A stretch of 64,000 nucleotides of DNA from Bettongia penicillata ogilbyi (GCA_023548195.1 JAJHZJ010000415.1:558001-622000); one strand, 5' to 3'; numbered from the stretch's first letter, positions 1 through 10,765 are shown. Numbers and translations: made by a program. The notes: generated by a model not told the origin, from the sequence alone.

Positions 1-119
1 GCACCTATGTCCTCAATGCACTATGACTTAAAAATTTATGAGACAGTATTGACTCAAATTTAAGGATTTAAATAAGAATTGGGAGTGATTCTTATGTATT
101 GACCACAAATTTAGTTATG

Positions 120-215
120 TATCTGTGTGTAAGACATTCTACCCCTCTAGGTCTCAGTCTCCTTACTTGTAAAAGAAGGCAGCTGGATGACACGATCTCT
201 AAAATCTTTACATCA
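120..215 (+). repeat. MIR/THER1-like SINE 3' fragment
   Basis: The order 'ctcagtctcctta', 'tgtaaaa', 'gatgacacgatctctaaa' matches the 3' half of MIR/THER1 SINEs, where a 'cctcagtttcctcatctgtaaaatg' type stretch is followed by a 'gatgatctctaag' type stretch. The tRNA-like head is absent. Divergence is high, so this is an old copy. Confidence 0.35.
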
Positions 216-820
216 CTATAATGGAATTGCAGGTGCACATATGATCCAGCTCTTCATGGACTGCCTCATGTGACTTTACTCTGGCTCCTTTTCCCTGCCC
301 CAGAGAATAATGAGAGCAAACAAATTCCACTCCCCTCTGCCCTGCTGTCCATATTTTACTTCATCAGAAGCTTGGTTAAGTGGTCGAAAGATAACACAAG
401 CAAAATATAGTAAAAATCCAGTTGACTTTCAGCCTTCTTTGAAATTGGAACTTTTATCCTTATTGACCATACTTGATGCAAAGAAAAGGAAGAGAAAAAA
501 GATCAACAGATTTTCTTCCCCTCTTTCTCTTGTATTCAATGCATGTATTGCTAGCAATCTAAATTTAAAAAGAAGAAAACAGTTCTGCTATTTGCATTAT
601 GTTTTTAATTCACTGGTGTTACTGCATACGGAGAGTTTATATGCTGATGTGCTCTGGAGGGGAAAAATGGTTAGAAGCCAAATCTTTCGCAGCATCGCCT
701 TCTTTTATAGTGACATCAACTAATTTTAGATTTCTCAGCACCTGATTTCTAAAACAAACCTCTATACTAGGAAGCATCACCTCTCTATCATCATCTGACC
801 TAGGTGCTTCAGTAAGCATG
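216..820. other. No recognisable feature
   Basis: A 137-codon open frame at 310-723 (+) starts with ATG, but it has no recognisable domain, no gene-like neighbour, and a composition typical of AT-rich random sequence. I do not call it a gene. Confidence 0.4.
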
Positions 821-825
821 ACATT

Positions 826-900
826 CCTCCATCCTCATTTTACAGATGAGCTCACTGAAGCATAGGGAGACAAGCATTTGCCCTCGGTTGCAAGAGAAGT
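826..900 (-). repeat. MIR fragment, antisense
   Basis: 'cctcattttacagatgag', then 'cactgaag' and 'gggagacaagcatttgcc', is the antisense form of the MIR central and 3' segment (normally 'ccattttacagatgaggaaactga', 'gaggttaagtgacttgcc'). Short and diverged. Confidence 0.5.
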
Positions 901-1162
901 TAAGAGTAAAGACAGGATAAAACTCATGGGCTTATATAGATAGTATATTGCTTGGCTTATAAGCCACACATGCTTCCTCATACCCTTGATAATTTCTTCA
1001 ATGGCATGGCAGTTAAGTGGCAAGAATGTTAGATTCAGCACAGAAAATGGCCACAAAAAACAAAGATTTGGGATGAACCTGAGAATATAGTAGAGAAAGT
1101 GACATTGAAATGCATATTTTCAAATTTTATTTTCCGTCAAGATATATTTCAGAGAGGAAAGG

Positions 1163-1305
1163 AGGGTAGTATAGTGGATAATAAGCTGGCCATTAAATCA
1201 AGAAGCCATGGGTTCAAGTCCTGCTGCTGATCCATACTAGCAGTGTAATTCTGGGCTAGTTTTTTTAACCTCTCATTACCCCCACAAAATTCTTCAAGAC
1301 ACTTC
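1163..1305 (+). repeat. tRNA-headed CORE-SINE (MIR-like), sense
   Basis: The head 'agtatagtggataataagctggc', the box-B-like 'gggttcaagtcc', and the distal 'tgtaattctgggctagt' followed by 'aacctctcatt' are in the normal SINE order. The tail 'caaaattcttcaagac' resembles a 3' variant seen on marsupial SINEs. It is a retroposon, not a tRNA gene. Confidence 0.65.
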
Positions 1306-2270
1306 ATGTGATAGAATAACTATCTACAAGGGTTTTCCCCTGACCTCCACTCTCCCACTCTCCCCATCCACCCCAGCAACAGAGGTTGGCGCAAAATTTT
1401 GCTTTGTTTTTCCCTGAGAGATGACAAAGCTGTCCTTGGAATTTGAGTGGCCTCAATCTTCCTTGGTCCAGTCTGTGCCTCCTTTGAAAAGCAGCTTCCT
1501 AATCGTCTTTAGCGGATTCCTTGAGGGAATTAAAAGGCTCTCATGGACTGTGGTCCTTCACAGCAGCAGGATGAGTTGTCATACTTTGCCTCCTCTGTTT
1601 CCATAAGGTGAGTGAGATTGGCCTGAGTATTGCTCCAAGTTAAATCCTTCAATATACTTTTTGAATATCTTTTCCATGCTGTAACTAACTGTTACAGCAT
1701 AAATCTGTTATGCTGCAGCTTCTATTAACTGTTGAATAATCTACTAGGTCTCATTTTAGTCCATTTTAAACTAACAGGATCTCATCCCTATAAACTCTTA
1801 CTTAAACTCCTACATCGGTAGATGGGATTTTTCTCTGCAGGAATTCCCTATATTAGAGATATCAGAGGTCCAGAACAATTTTAAAAAATAAAGGTTTCAG
1901 GTAAACCTGCATTCTTTTGTCTAGCTATGCTTTCATATGATTATGTTGTAAAAAGAGTCCAGCACTGAACCCTGGATAGCCTTTGAAAAAGTTCTTTACT
2001 ACAATGCTGCTGACTACTTCTGGGATAGGCAGTGTATCTCAGATGCATTATAGTGTTCCACAAAGCCAAGAGGGCAAGGAAAATTTCTGAATTACTCAGA
2101 GTGAACTCTTTCTTTTGCAATAAATACACTGCGTTTACCTTTCAACTTTGTCCATTTGACAGTTCATCTCACAGGTAAAACTACCTTTTAACAATATCCT
2201 CTTATTCCACTAATGAAATTTCCTCTGTTGGTTTCCCACTTCATATTAAGCTCCTTTCTCCTATGACAAA
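1306..2270. other. Unassigned AT-rich sequence
   Basis: I see no repeat signature, splice-bounded exon or long open frame that stands out. A local direct duplication 'ctgtaactaactgttacagcataaatctgttatg' lies around 1679-1712. The open frames at 1421-1606 (+) and 1941-2129 (-) are short and featureless. Confidence 0.4.
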
Positions 2271-2284
2271 TAACAGAAAGACAC

Positions 2285-2425
2285 TGTCAGTATCCAGAGA
2301 AAGAACTGATTAATAGAAGTACATATAAAAGAATCTTATATATACCTATTTGTGTCTAATGGTAGCCATGGGGGAGAGGAGAAGAAATTTGTGATAACGT
2401 TGTACATTTGAAAGGAAGAGCAAAT
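2285..2425 (+). repeat. L1 3'-UTR fragment, sense
   Basis: 'tatccagagaaagaactga', 'agaagtacatataaaa', 'tatacctatttgtgtctaatggtagccat', then 'aagaaatttg' and 'gtacattt' follow the order of a marsupial L1 3' untranslated region. Only the terminal part is present, as expected for a 5'-truncated insertion. No clear poly(A) tail remains. Confidence 0.55.
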
Positions 2426-2639
2426 TTTTCATAGCAGATTTGCAGTTTCATGCATGATCATCTTTTTTTATTGAGTTGTTATGGAAATGCTTGTTTTTTT
2501 CCATAAATTAAAAATAAAATGGTCCCAGTCAACCTCACTATATACACTGTGTGAATCTGAGTTCATGTTGATAAATTAGGAGACTGCTAGAGCAAGTACC
2601 AAACTGATATCTATACCTTTGGTTTGGGTAATAGGTTTA

Positions 2640-2760
2640 TAGGACCTAGAGCTTGAAGCTTCTCAAATATTACAAAATCTATCTCATTTTATGGATGAGA
2701 AAATTGAGACCCATAAACGTAGTAATCACTTGTCCAACGTCACTGCATGTAAGCACCCCA
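2640..2760 (-). repeat. THER1/MIR fragment, antisense
   Basis: 'aaatctatctcattttatggatgaga', 'aaattgagaccc' and 'cacttgtccaacgtcactgca' match the antisense SINE core ('cattttacagatgagg', 'aaactgaggccc', 'acttgcccaaggtcaca'). Confidence 0.45.
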
Positions 2761-2817
2761 AAATACACAGGTTGGGGGGGCTGCTATCATAGGTTCTTAG
2801 ATCTGCATTTATGAAAG

Positions 2818-3295
2818 GAGAGGCAACTTTTGAGGGGTCAACAATCACTTTAATTACATTCAACATTTAGTGACCAACAGACAGGCTTGCAATTTTCTGA
2901 CTATTATACATGCACACATAATTACCAGGGAGGGAAGCACCAGTATCTGAGTTTTCAAAGCCAGGGGCTCCTTAGCTGCTTCCCAGAGTTTCATCTGGCC
3001 AAACAAAACACTTCTAGTCTATATGCCCCAAAGCAAAACCTCCCCTCAGAGTATGTGTACTCTCTTCAGAGGAAGAGAGCATGACCCAATGCTTCATTGG
3101 CAATCAGCAAAGGTATGGGCCCTCACAGGAAACAAACCTCCCCTAATCAGGCCTCCCTCAATAGCCCCACCTGAGGCCTATCAATGGACAGGTAAGATTT
3201 TAATTCCCATTACTCTGCAGTATAACAGACCTGAGTTTTGAACAGATCCAGTGCTCTCTCCAGCATGCCATCCCATATCCAAACTCTATATATCA
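2818..3295 (-). repeat. Probable marsupial dispersed repeat, possibly an LTR read in antisense
   Basis: The block 'aggggtcaacaatcactttaatt', then 'aacaaacctcccctaatcagg', 'gacaggtaagattttaattccca' and 'aacagatccagtgctctctcc', looks familiar to me as a repeated marsupial sequence. The ends are not delimited, no target duplication was found, and the class assignment (LTR) is a guess. It contains two small overlapping open frames (2887-3084 and 3023-3241) that I do not consider genes. Confidence 0.3.
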
Positions 3296-3875
3296 GAGAT
3301 CATCAAGTGGATTAATTGATTGATTTACAGCCACCTCCTTCCCTTGGCTTTTCAAGCATGTCAGTAGAGGAGAAGCCTGTAGAATTCCATTAAGTGGTAG
3401 AAAATGACAAAAGTCCTGCTCCTACCTTTATCCAAAGGGGTTCATGACATGATTGACACAGTCCCTTGTATATCATGGTCACCTGTTAAATGCTTGTTGA
3501 ATTTAATTTAATGAATTAAATTATGTATAGTGTAACCATGAATAGGACTTTATTTTGATAACTCAAATTTACATTTTTACACTTTATCTTCTATAGCGTT
3601 TTCTTGAGTTGGTATTATAATTTTCATTATTCACATAGTGCGGAAGAAAATGAGGATTACAGTGGTTAAACAACTAGTATGTGAAAGAGTAAGATATATA
3701 CAGTCTCCAAGTATCATGCTTTCCCATTGTTCAGCATGATAAACAATATTTTTTTAAGGTTGATCTAATGTAGTCATTAACTCACACACACAAATTCTTA
3801 TTGTTATATTTATGAGTAGTTTTTATTTTGTTTTGTTTTGTTAAGGGCAGTCACTTTGCCAAATGGCTCGCTGAT
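3296..3875. other. Unassigned AT-rich sequence
   Basis: No gene or repeat signature is visible apart from A/T-rich runs such as (TTTTG)n near 3825-3842 and a short 'aattaatgaattaaatt' quasi-palindrome near 3505-3525. Confidence 0.35.
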
Positions 3876-3877
3876 TG

Positions 3878-4045
3878 AATGTGTAATCAGAGGCAGTAGG
3901 TTCAAATCCCTCCACTGTCAATTGCTACCCATGTGACTTTGGACAAGTTGTTTACTTTCTCAGGAACAGAGTTTTTTATATGTACAGTGAAGATACTGGT
4001 TTGGACAAACTGAGAGTTTCCTTCAAGCTTAAACTTTATGAATCT
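3878..4045 (+). repeat. MIR-like SINE, sense
   Basis: 'gtaatcagaggcagtaggttcaaatccc' is the tRNA-like promoter end. It is followed by 'catgtgactttggacaagttg' and 'tactttctcaggaacag', the CORE region and distal part. The 3' segment 'tggtttggacaaactgagagtttcc' fits the THER1 variant. Confidence 0.55.
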
Positions 4046-4752
4046 TTGAGCTTGTTTAATATAAATGTAAAGGAAATTTTGCCATTGCATCATTTAAAGA
4101 ATACTTAGGAGTAAACCTTTATTTCCTCCTTTTCAGAAATGTTTTCTGGTACTTCACCAGTGGGATTGCCTTTTCTCTTTTGATCTCCTAAAAATGGAAA
4201 GGCTGATAAAATAGCAATATAATCCAAAGAAGAAATTACATAAAAGTGGTAAGAGAATGTTATCAAAGGAAATCATGGGGAAAAATGAAGATGAATTGAT
4301 TATCTTGAAGTAGGTAGGGTGCCTCTGTAGACAATAGTCTACAGATATAGACTCTACATGCTCTATTACACATTGTACATCCCTGTACATTCTCTATTGT
4401 TTCATTGAATTGTCAAGAGAATGTGGATGGACTTTTTGGGGGTAACTTTTAGGGCAACATGAGCTAGGATGGACAGGCAGGAACAGGATTGGTATAAGAT
4501 TAATTGGAGCATCTGGGAATTTCTCTCCATTCAGCGGTGTTTCTGTAGTCCTCATTGAAAGTGTTGGCTATACGTACAGTTTCATTTTTTTTGTCTTTCT
4601 TGTGGTATTTCTTGTGGTTGTTCTGATTTTTCTTTTACACCATGAGTAATGTGGAAATAAGTTTAATACGAATGTATATGTATAGCCTATATCAGATTGT
4701 TGTCTTGGGGGAGGGGTGTAAGGGATCTGGAACTCTCGGGTTATCAGGGTCA

Positions 4753-5049
4753 TGATGCCCTCAGGAGAAATCTTTTTGAGACGTCATGTCCTTGCATGAT
4801 TTCCATGATGGACCACCCATACACAATTACCAACCTTCACAATTATCTTGAGCAAGAATAACAATAGCCAAGCACCTAAGCTCAGCACACAGTATTTACA
4901 AACTTCTTGCTTGAATGGAAGTAGAATGCCCATATATACTTTGAGCTAGCTGAGAATAAACGGAGTGCATACCATCCTTGCTCCCACCTCATTCATTTGC
5001 GACAGGAAGAAAGATCTCATGCAGGCATGAGATCTTTGGGAACTTAACA
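4753..5049. mobile_element. Candidate solo LTR inserted in the L1 3' end
   Basis: The 297-bp insert begins TGATG and ends TTAACA, so it has the TG...CA ends of an LTR. An AATAAA-type signal sits in 'gagaataaacggag' near 4951. Its position between two consecutive pieces of an L1 3' UTR marks it as a later insertion. I could not see a convincing target-site duplication, so the class is uncertain. It also holds a perfect inverted repeat at 5010-5037. Confidence 0.3.
5010..5037. other. Perfect 13-bp inverted repeat (hairpin)
   Basis: The left arm 'aaagatctcatgc' (5010-5022) is the exact reverse complement of the right arm 'gcatgagatcttt' (5025-5037), with a 2-nt spacer 'ag'. This is read directly from the sequence. 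Whether it is a relic of an element end, a spontaneous palindrome or a functional hairpin is unknown. Confidence 0.85.
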
Positions 5050-5165
5050 GAGGGGGTAGGATAAGGAGGGAGAAAGAAAAAGAACTCAAAATCTTACAGA
5101 AGTGCATATTGAAAACTGTCTTTACATGTGATTCAAAAAAATGAAATGATATTAAGTAGGAGAAA

Positions 5166-5724
5166 AAATAAAAGAGAAAATTATGACTATATATGGTTTC
5201 TTTCCATCAGTGTCCAATATGGAGATCATCACTCAGCTATCACAGATATACACCAACACAGGCTTAGCAACCTCCAGGACACATTTTTGTATTGTGTTTT
5301 TCTTTGCTATGTATCAAACCTGCACCTAGTAAAGAACCCAGATGATCATTACATGTTATGAGCCATAATCCTAACAGGTTATGTCCAATCTAAACTTCCA
5401 TCTGTGCTGTGAGAGAATTTTACCACAATGCTGAAAATAAGCCAATTCAGACAAATGAGAAATAGAGTCTATTCTTGAAGGGGTGAAAATTGGTGTCAAA
5501 AGATACGTTTTTCTTCAAAGATTTTAGATAGTAAGGCACATATGACATTGATGAACAAATGTGTCTATTTTTTCCTATCTTCTGTGATATACCTATTACT
5601 AAACCACTTTTATCAGACTGTGATTATGGAAGATTTATATTTTGAAGAAAACGTGTTCAAGGAGCCTGTATGAACAATTTGCTGATATTAACTGAGTATT
5701 CACCATGTGTGGAACAATCAAGAA
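5166..5724. other. Unassigned sequence
   Basis: No supported feature. The open frame at 5128-5361 (+) begins in the L1 A-rich tail and has no recognisable domain. Confidence 0.35.
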
Positions 5725-5865
5725 ACATTAATTAAGCTCTAAAATGTGTCAGGTACTATGCCAGATCCTGGGGGTACCATGACAGAAGTGAAATTAGTGA
5801 AGCAGGTCTTTGCCTCAAGGAGCTTACATTCTACCCAGAGAGATGCCATGTACACATATGTTTAA
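5725..5865 (+). repeat. Repeat X, 5' segment
   Basis: 'attaagctctaaaatgtgtcaggtactatgccag', 'gggggtacca' and 'tgcctcaaggagcttacattcta' match the opening of the long purine-rich repeat that recurs in this window (compare 45360-45480 and 35400-35530). Only the start is recognisable here. Confidence 0.5.
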
Positions 5866-6024
5866 GGTACCACTTTCTAATTTGTATTTTTAAAATGCAT
5901 TTATTGGAAGGGGCATAAAAATGTCATATGAAAAGAGATGAAGATTGGCTTCAGTAGTATGGAGAAATCCCCTTACCAATTCAGGTCAGTACCTTTTATG
6001 CAGCAGGTCTTAGAGAGTTTCCTA

Positions 6025-6135
6025 GAGCACTAAAAGGTTAAGTGAGTTGCCCAGTGTCACACATTCAGTGTGTATCTGAGGTGGTCCTTGTCCCCAAGTC
6101 TTCCCAGCTTTGAGCCTGGCACCACATGCACCAGG
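6025..6135 (-). repeat. MIR fragment, antisense
   Basis: 'aaaggttaagtgagttgcccagtgtcacaca', then 'gtatctgaggtgg' and 'caagtcttcc', is the antisense MIR CORE and head segment. Confidence 0.5.
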
Positions 6136-7580
6136 TGGTGTCTCTGTGAGTCAAACATGGAGAAAAACTGCTTCACAGAGAAAAGCATTTGAGAAAAACA
6201 GATATATCTGAGAAAACCTGATATAGTAATCCCTCAGAAGAAAAAGATGAACCAAATATCACATTTCTCTGGGACTGATTAATATAGCTTTGTGGTAATA
6301 CCTGGAAAATCATGCACCAAAGACATTTTTGGTAACTACGTGGCAGTAAAACACTACAATAAGTCTGCAGTGAGGTGGACAGAAATGTGAATTTCAGATT
6401 TTAATTGTAAGGTAACAGTGAGTCACTAAACATGAGGAGGCCCTGCTTTGGGGAGGTAAAAATAAATAAGCAGAAAGCAAAAGAGAGAAGCAGATAGTGG
6501 GGAAGCTGCCTTTTGATGTTTGAAAATCACTAAATACATAGGATTAGAAGAAAATGGGCTTCTCATCTATTGTATAGAGCTAAATTAATTGGAGAGAAAA
6601 AAACATTAATCCTTGGAGCTGATTAGAAGAACAGAATAAATCTCTTACTACTTAACAAGAGCTGACTGGTAAAGGAGGGGCTTGTCTGCATTACCCTTGC
6701 CTGTCACCTATGGCTTAAGACAGGTAAGAGACTTATTTATATTGCTTGCCATCCTTCAACCCCTCAGGGATTTATCTAAGGAATTTGTTTTGTTTTATTT
6801 TTTTTAATTTGTTTGTTTGGTTTTTTTAGAGGGCTAATGACAACTGAGAGGCTAGCCAAAGGAGCATAGCTACTTAGTCCTAAAAACCTTAAGGTCTCTG
6901 CTTGTGTTCATTTAAAAGAGCTTAACACTACATAAGAGTAACAGAAGTGTCTTCATCCAGAGCAATAATGCAGTTTCCCAGAAGAGGAATGACCCCACAA
7001 AGGAGGCAGCCTATGGTAGGTTTAGATGGTTTCCTGAAGGAGGCAAGGACATGAAGACCTAGAGTCTACAACCATGAGCTGTCCTATCTACATGCATTTC
7101 CCTACTCATGTAATTTTGTCTTAGGTTTTCTGTATTTGTTTCTAATCCCCTCCCCCTTCATCGCATGGGCTCTGTGTGTATTTATAGGAGATGATTACCC
7201 AGGTTTCCAAGCAGACTGTTAAAATTGCTTTTGTTTTGCACTGAGTTTAGTAAATAATTCAATACTGAATTTTGTAATGGGGCTCAAGAGTTATGGTGGA
7301 TAATAGAGCTATAGCTCCTTTATAGCAGTGTCACCTACCCATAGGACTCAAAATATGCTACAACAGTGTGGTAACAACTTTGGGGAACACTGTAGACTCT
7401 CCTGCATAGGTATAGATACCAAAAATGTGCCACTGTCATCTAAGCTACATATAAAGTATGTATCAAAGTTATTCAAAATATCACAGATACAACTGAATTT
7501 TTAGGCATATACTATCAACTGAAAGAATCAGCAAAAGTGTTAAGGGAAAATATGATACTCTTGAAGGAGCCTTAGAATTC
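6136..7580. other. Unassigned sequence, low repeat content
   Basis: I recognise no gene or dispersed repeat. There is a T/G-rich low-complexity run at 6787-6830 ('ttttgttttattttttttaattt' type). No open frame above about 60 codons was found on either strand. Confidence 0.4.
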
Positions 7581-7589
7581 TAAGCATGA

Positions 7590-8055
7590 GAAGTGATTAG
7601 GGAGTTCATTCAAGACATAAGAGATAGTGCAAGGCACAAAGATAGGAAGTGTGCTATGGGAAGAAGGGAAGGGGAAAGGAAAGGAGTAAGCATTTATAAA
7701 ATGCCTACTATATTTCAGACAATGTGCAGATATTTTCCCACTTGAAATAACTGACCTGTGGTTGACTGTAGCTTGAGGGGGAGTAAGGTTCCTGGACAGG
7801 AAGGTTGGGGCCAGGACATGAAACTGTTAAAATAATGAGGAATTCATATTTTATCCGAGAGATAATAGGGGGTCACTGGAGTTTATTTGGTGCAGTGACA
7901 TGATCATAATTTTGTTTTAGGAAAATCACTCTGGCAACTATGTGGAGAATGGATTGGAGTGGAGAGAAAGTGAAGTAAGGAGGCTAATAAAAAGTCTATT
8001 TTAATATCACAGGTGACAAGGGCTCAAGGACCTGACGGCCGATGGTATGGTAAGT
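7590..8055 (+). repeat. Repeat X, internal segment
   Basis: Diagnostic phrases in order: 'ggagtaaggttcctggacaggaagg', 'catattttatccgagagataatagg', 'gtcactggagtttattt', 'aggaaaatcactctggcaacta', 'gaatggattggagtggagaga'. The same order is seen at 20.3-20.7 kb and 45.7-46.0 kb. It is a decayed partial copy. Confidence 0.6.
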
Positions 8056-8084
8056 GGTAAAATTATAGATAAGGGATTTAGAAA

Positions 8085-8515
8085 AAGAAAGGACCTTAGA
8101 AACTTTGAGTCCAACTCCATCATTTTACAGATGAGGACATTGAGTCACAGAGCAATTCAATGACTTGTCCAGGGTTGCCCAGGGGCAGCTAGGTGGTGGT
8201 GTATATAGACCACTGGGCTTGGAATAAGGAAGACTCATGTTCTTCAGTTCAAATCTAGTCTCAGAACTTATTTGCTGTGTGACCCTGGGCAAGTCATTTA
8301 ATCCTTTTTGCCTCAGAATCTCATCTATAAAATGATCTGGAGAAGGAAACATCTTTGCCTAGGAAAAAAACCCAAATAAGGTCAAGAAGAGTCAGATACA
8401 ACTGAAATAAATAACAGCAATAATTACCAGGGAAGTCAATGTCTGAGGTGGGATTTGAATCTGTCTTCCTAACTTCCTAACTCCAATTCCTTATCTACCA
8501 CATCATCCTACACAA
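8085..8515 (-). repeat. THER1/MIR SINE, antisense, interrupted by Mar1
   Basis: The left piece (8085-8182) has 'ccttagaaactttgagtcca', 'cattttacagatgagg' and 'caatgacttgtccagggttgccc'. The right piece (8424-8515) resumes with 'aagtcaatgtctgaggtgggatttgaa' and 'tctaccacatca'. They are contiguous parts of one antisense SINE separated by the Mar1 copy. Confidence 0.6.
8183..8421 (+). mobile_element. Mar1-like CORE-SINE with RTE/BovB-type tail
   Basis: The head 'gggcagctaggtggtggtgtatatagac', box-B-like 'cagttcaaatctagtctcaga', core 'ctgtgtgaccctgggcaagtca' and tail 'ctggagaaggaaacatc...gtcaagaagagtcagatacaactgaa' are complete and in order. The tail resembles the BovB LINE 3' end, which supports mobilisation by an RTE-clade LINE. 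It sits inside an older antisense MIR/THER1. A short flanking repeat ('cccagg'/'accagg') may be the target duplication. Confidence 0.8.
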
Positions 8516-8880
8516 AACTCAGGGAAGTATAAAAATCAAGGGGTGCTTGACGCAATCCAGGCGGCAAAACACTGACGTGGTATGTGGCAGTGTGGGTAAA
8601 AAGAAAGGGAAAGATGCAACAGATGTTGTGGAGATAGACTTTACAAGATTTGGTATCTGATTAGATAGAGGTGAGGAGTGAGAGAGAGCAGAAGAGGTTG
8701 ACACCAAGCACTCTTTGCAATGAAGTAGAAGACTTCATTGCAAAAAGAACTGAGTGGAAGACTCCGTTATCAAGACAATAGAAAACAAAACTAATTTGAA
8801 TGTGTTTTGTACGGAGCAAACATCAAATAAAAGCGTATCTTTGATGGTGAAAGAGCCCTGGACTGGGCATGCAGATATCT
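8516..8880. other. Unassigned sequence
   Basis: No gene. 'agacttcattgcaa' near 8725-8745 occurs as two overlapping direct and inverted pieces. Purine-rich stretches here may be decayed repeat X, but I cannot align them with confidence. Confidence 0.3.
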
Positions 8881-8881
8881 G

Positions 8882-9042
8882 AATTCATAAGGTTATAGAA
8901 TTATAGCTCTAGAGTTAGGAGTCTTCATGAGCATCTAGTCTAACCCAGTTATTTTAGCGAAGAGCCTGAGAGGTTAAATGATCTGCCCAAGAAAATATAA
9001 GTAGGAAGTAGCACAGTTGAAATTTGAATGTCAGATTTCTTA
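8882..9042 (-). repeat. THER1/MIR SINE, antisense
   Basis: 'ggttatagaattatagctctagagttagg', 'catctagtctaaccca', 'gcgaagagcctgagaggttaaatgatctgcccaag' and 'gtagcacagttgaaatttgaa' follow the antisense THER1 order. Confidence 0.6.
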
Positions 9043-9700
9043 GTCTATCTTTCTAGTACTTCTGTCTATGAAGTTAAGAAAACTATTTCCTCTGTTAAAT
9101 GTGATAGGGCTTTCCTATCTCTAATGTCTTTTCCAGCTGCAAATATTTTCCAATTCTACTCTTCTGGTTCCTTACCTAAACTACTCACTTTCTCTCACTT
9201 ACCAAGGCCTATGTCTATCATCATTCTTTTATGTCCAATCACTTCAAAATTTGTTACATATAGTGGAGCAATGATGCCATAGCTCTGAGAAGTAGAAGAT
9301 TACCACACATCATGCTTTCTCATACTATGTGATTATTGTCCACGTTTTCCCATAAATTCTCCACAGATATCTGCCCACTGGGTTAAGGCCTTCTCAATCT
9401 TTTAGTATCTGAGGGTGCTAATATGTCACTTGAATGATCAATTCCAACAGTAGAAAGATAAATTTGAATGATAAGGAAAAATGGGAGCATCTATATATGT
9501 GAACATAATATACACATACATACACACAAAACATTGCAAATATTTATAATTATATTCATGCACATATATATGTAAATTTAAAACATAACAACAATGATAC
9601 TTTATATTATGCGTAAATTTCATGCTTATAGAAACAATAATAAATGAAAACTGACATACAAACTGCTTTATTGTTTTAAAAGTAACAACAAGAACTTTTC
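9043..9700. other. Unassigned AT-rich sequence with TA/CA-rich patch
   Basis: There is an open frame at 9028-9282 (+) with no recognisable domain. A degenerate (TATG/CATA) patch covers about 9490-9580. Nothing else is supportable. Confidence 0.35.
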
Positions 9701-9704
9701 AAGG

Positions 9705-9832
9705 TGGGTCATGTTATTAATATCCATATTTTAGGAATGAGGAAATTGTTGTAGTTGAGGTTGAATGCCTTAACGAAGGGTACAGTCAGTCAGCAGAGGG
9801 GTTATAACCTGAACCTTGGTTCTGAGTCTAAA
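9705..9832 (-). repeat. MIR fragment, antisense
   Basis: 'gttattaatatccatattttaggaatgaggaaattg', then 'tgccttaacgaagggtacagtcagt' and 'ataacctgaaccttggttctga', is a diverged antisense MIR 3'-to-head run. Confidence 0.45.
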
Positions 9833-9833
9833 C

Positions 9834-9935
9834 CAGCGTGGGGAAGCTATAGCCCGAAGGCCACGTGTGGCCCTCTGGGTCTTCCATTGCAGCCCTTTGA
9901 GGGACTTCAAACTTCATAGAACACATTCTTTTATT
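9834..9935 (+). mobile_element. hAT-like MITE, one end
   Basis: The sequence begins CAGCGTGGGGAAGC and continues with 'ccgaaggccacgtgtggccctctgggtc', 'gcagccctttgagggacttcaaacttcatagaaca'. This resembles one arm of a long-terminal-repeat MITE of hAT type known from mammals (5' CAG end, paired 'cggcc...ggccc' motifs). The opposite arm is not seen, so this is a half copy. Family name not assigned. Confidence 0.4.
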
Positions 9936-10765
9936 ACGCATTTATTTAGACTCTAAGCTGTGTAATGTCTTTCTAGTACCACATAATATATACACCTAAA
10001 AGCTAAATAATCAGAAAGTCTGAAAGCAAAATGAGAGAAGCTAGAGACAGGGGAATAGATCTTGTATTTTATCCACCAAATACTGGTTTCCATTGCTTCC
10101 TCAAGAAGAGCTGATATTTTGGGGAAGTGAATTATCTCCCTCCAAGAGATTGGGGATCTATTACTGTGGTCAATCGTCCTCCTGGAGAATAAATTGGAGC
10201 CTAGAAGAAGCTGGATGAGCATTTTCAAAACATATATTACAATCTCTTTCTCAGTGTGAAAATTTTTAGATGGTTAAGGGCAATTTTCAATGAGAAACTT
10301 TAATTTTATTTTAAAGCACTTATTAAGTTTTCTCAAACACACTTGGATTTTTATAAGAACTTACTCCAAATTTGTAGCATATCCCAGATTTAAAGCATTC
10401 CATATGAACATAATAGTCCATGGGAAGAAGTACTTTAAAGCTGGTTTTACTAAGTAGCATTTTATTAATACAATAATTTTCAACAAAAGAGATCAGAAAA
10501 AAAAAGCTTTTAATTCACCCCACTTGCATAATATTTTTATTAAACACAAATAAGGAATCAGTTAGCAATTGCATTAGCTTTCACTTATGTATTCTTTTGA
10601 AATTGACTAATATTGGAACAATTAGGTTTTACTAGACAATATTTAACAATTTCCTCATTAGCCTATCTGAAAGAAATATTTGTCCGGATAAAAATTTTGT
10701 ATACCTTCACTTCACTGTCCTGCATGTGTTCTTCTTACTGCTTTTCTGTTGACAAACTGTAATTG
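9936..10765. other. Unassigned AT-rich sequence
   Basis: A 91-codon minus-strand frame at 9953-10228 has no recognisable domain. No dispersed repeat is recognised. Confidence 0.35.

Larger units (their letters stand above)
4568..5165 (+). repeat. L1 3' end, sense, split by an insertion
   Basis: Part one (4568-4752) has the T-rich 'tttttttgtctttcttgtgg' stretch, 'taatgtggaaataagttta' and 'tagcctatatcagattg', then a G-rich run. Part two (5050-5165) has 'gagggggtaggataaggagggaga', 'aactcaaaatcttacag' and 'ttgaaaactgtctttacatgt', the last part of the same marsupial-type L1 3' UTR, ending in an A-rich tail near 5138. The two parts are consecutive segments of one element separated by about 300 bp of foreign sequence. 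Confidence 0.6.

Noticed and set aside
310..723. 137-codon plus-strand frame
   Set aside because: No recognisable domain, AT-rich random-like composition and no splice or promoter context. In 64 kb of AT-rich DNA, frames of this size are expected by chance.
8183..8260. tRNA-like promoter (box A/B-like) sequences at SINE heads
   Set aside because: These are tRNA-derived heads of CORE-SINEs continuing into SINE cores and tails, not tRNA genes. The same applies to the other SINE copies.
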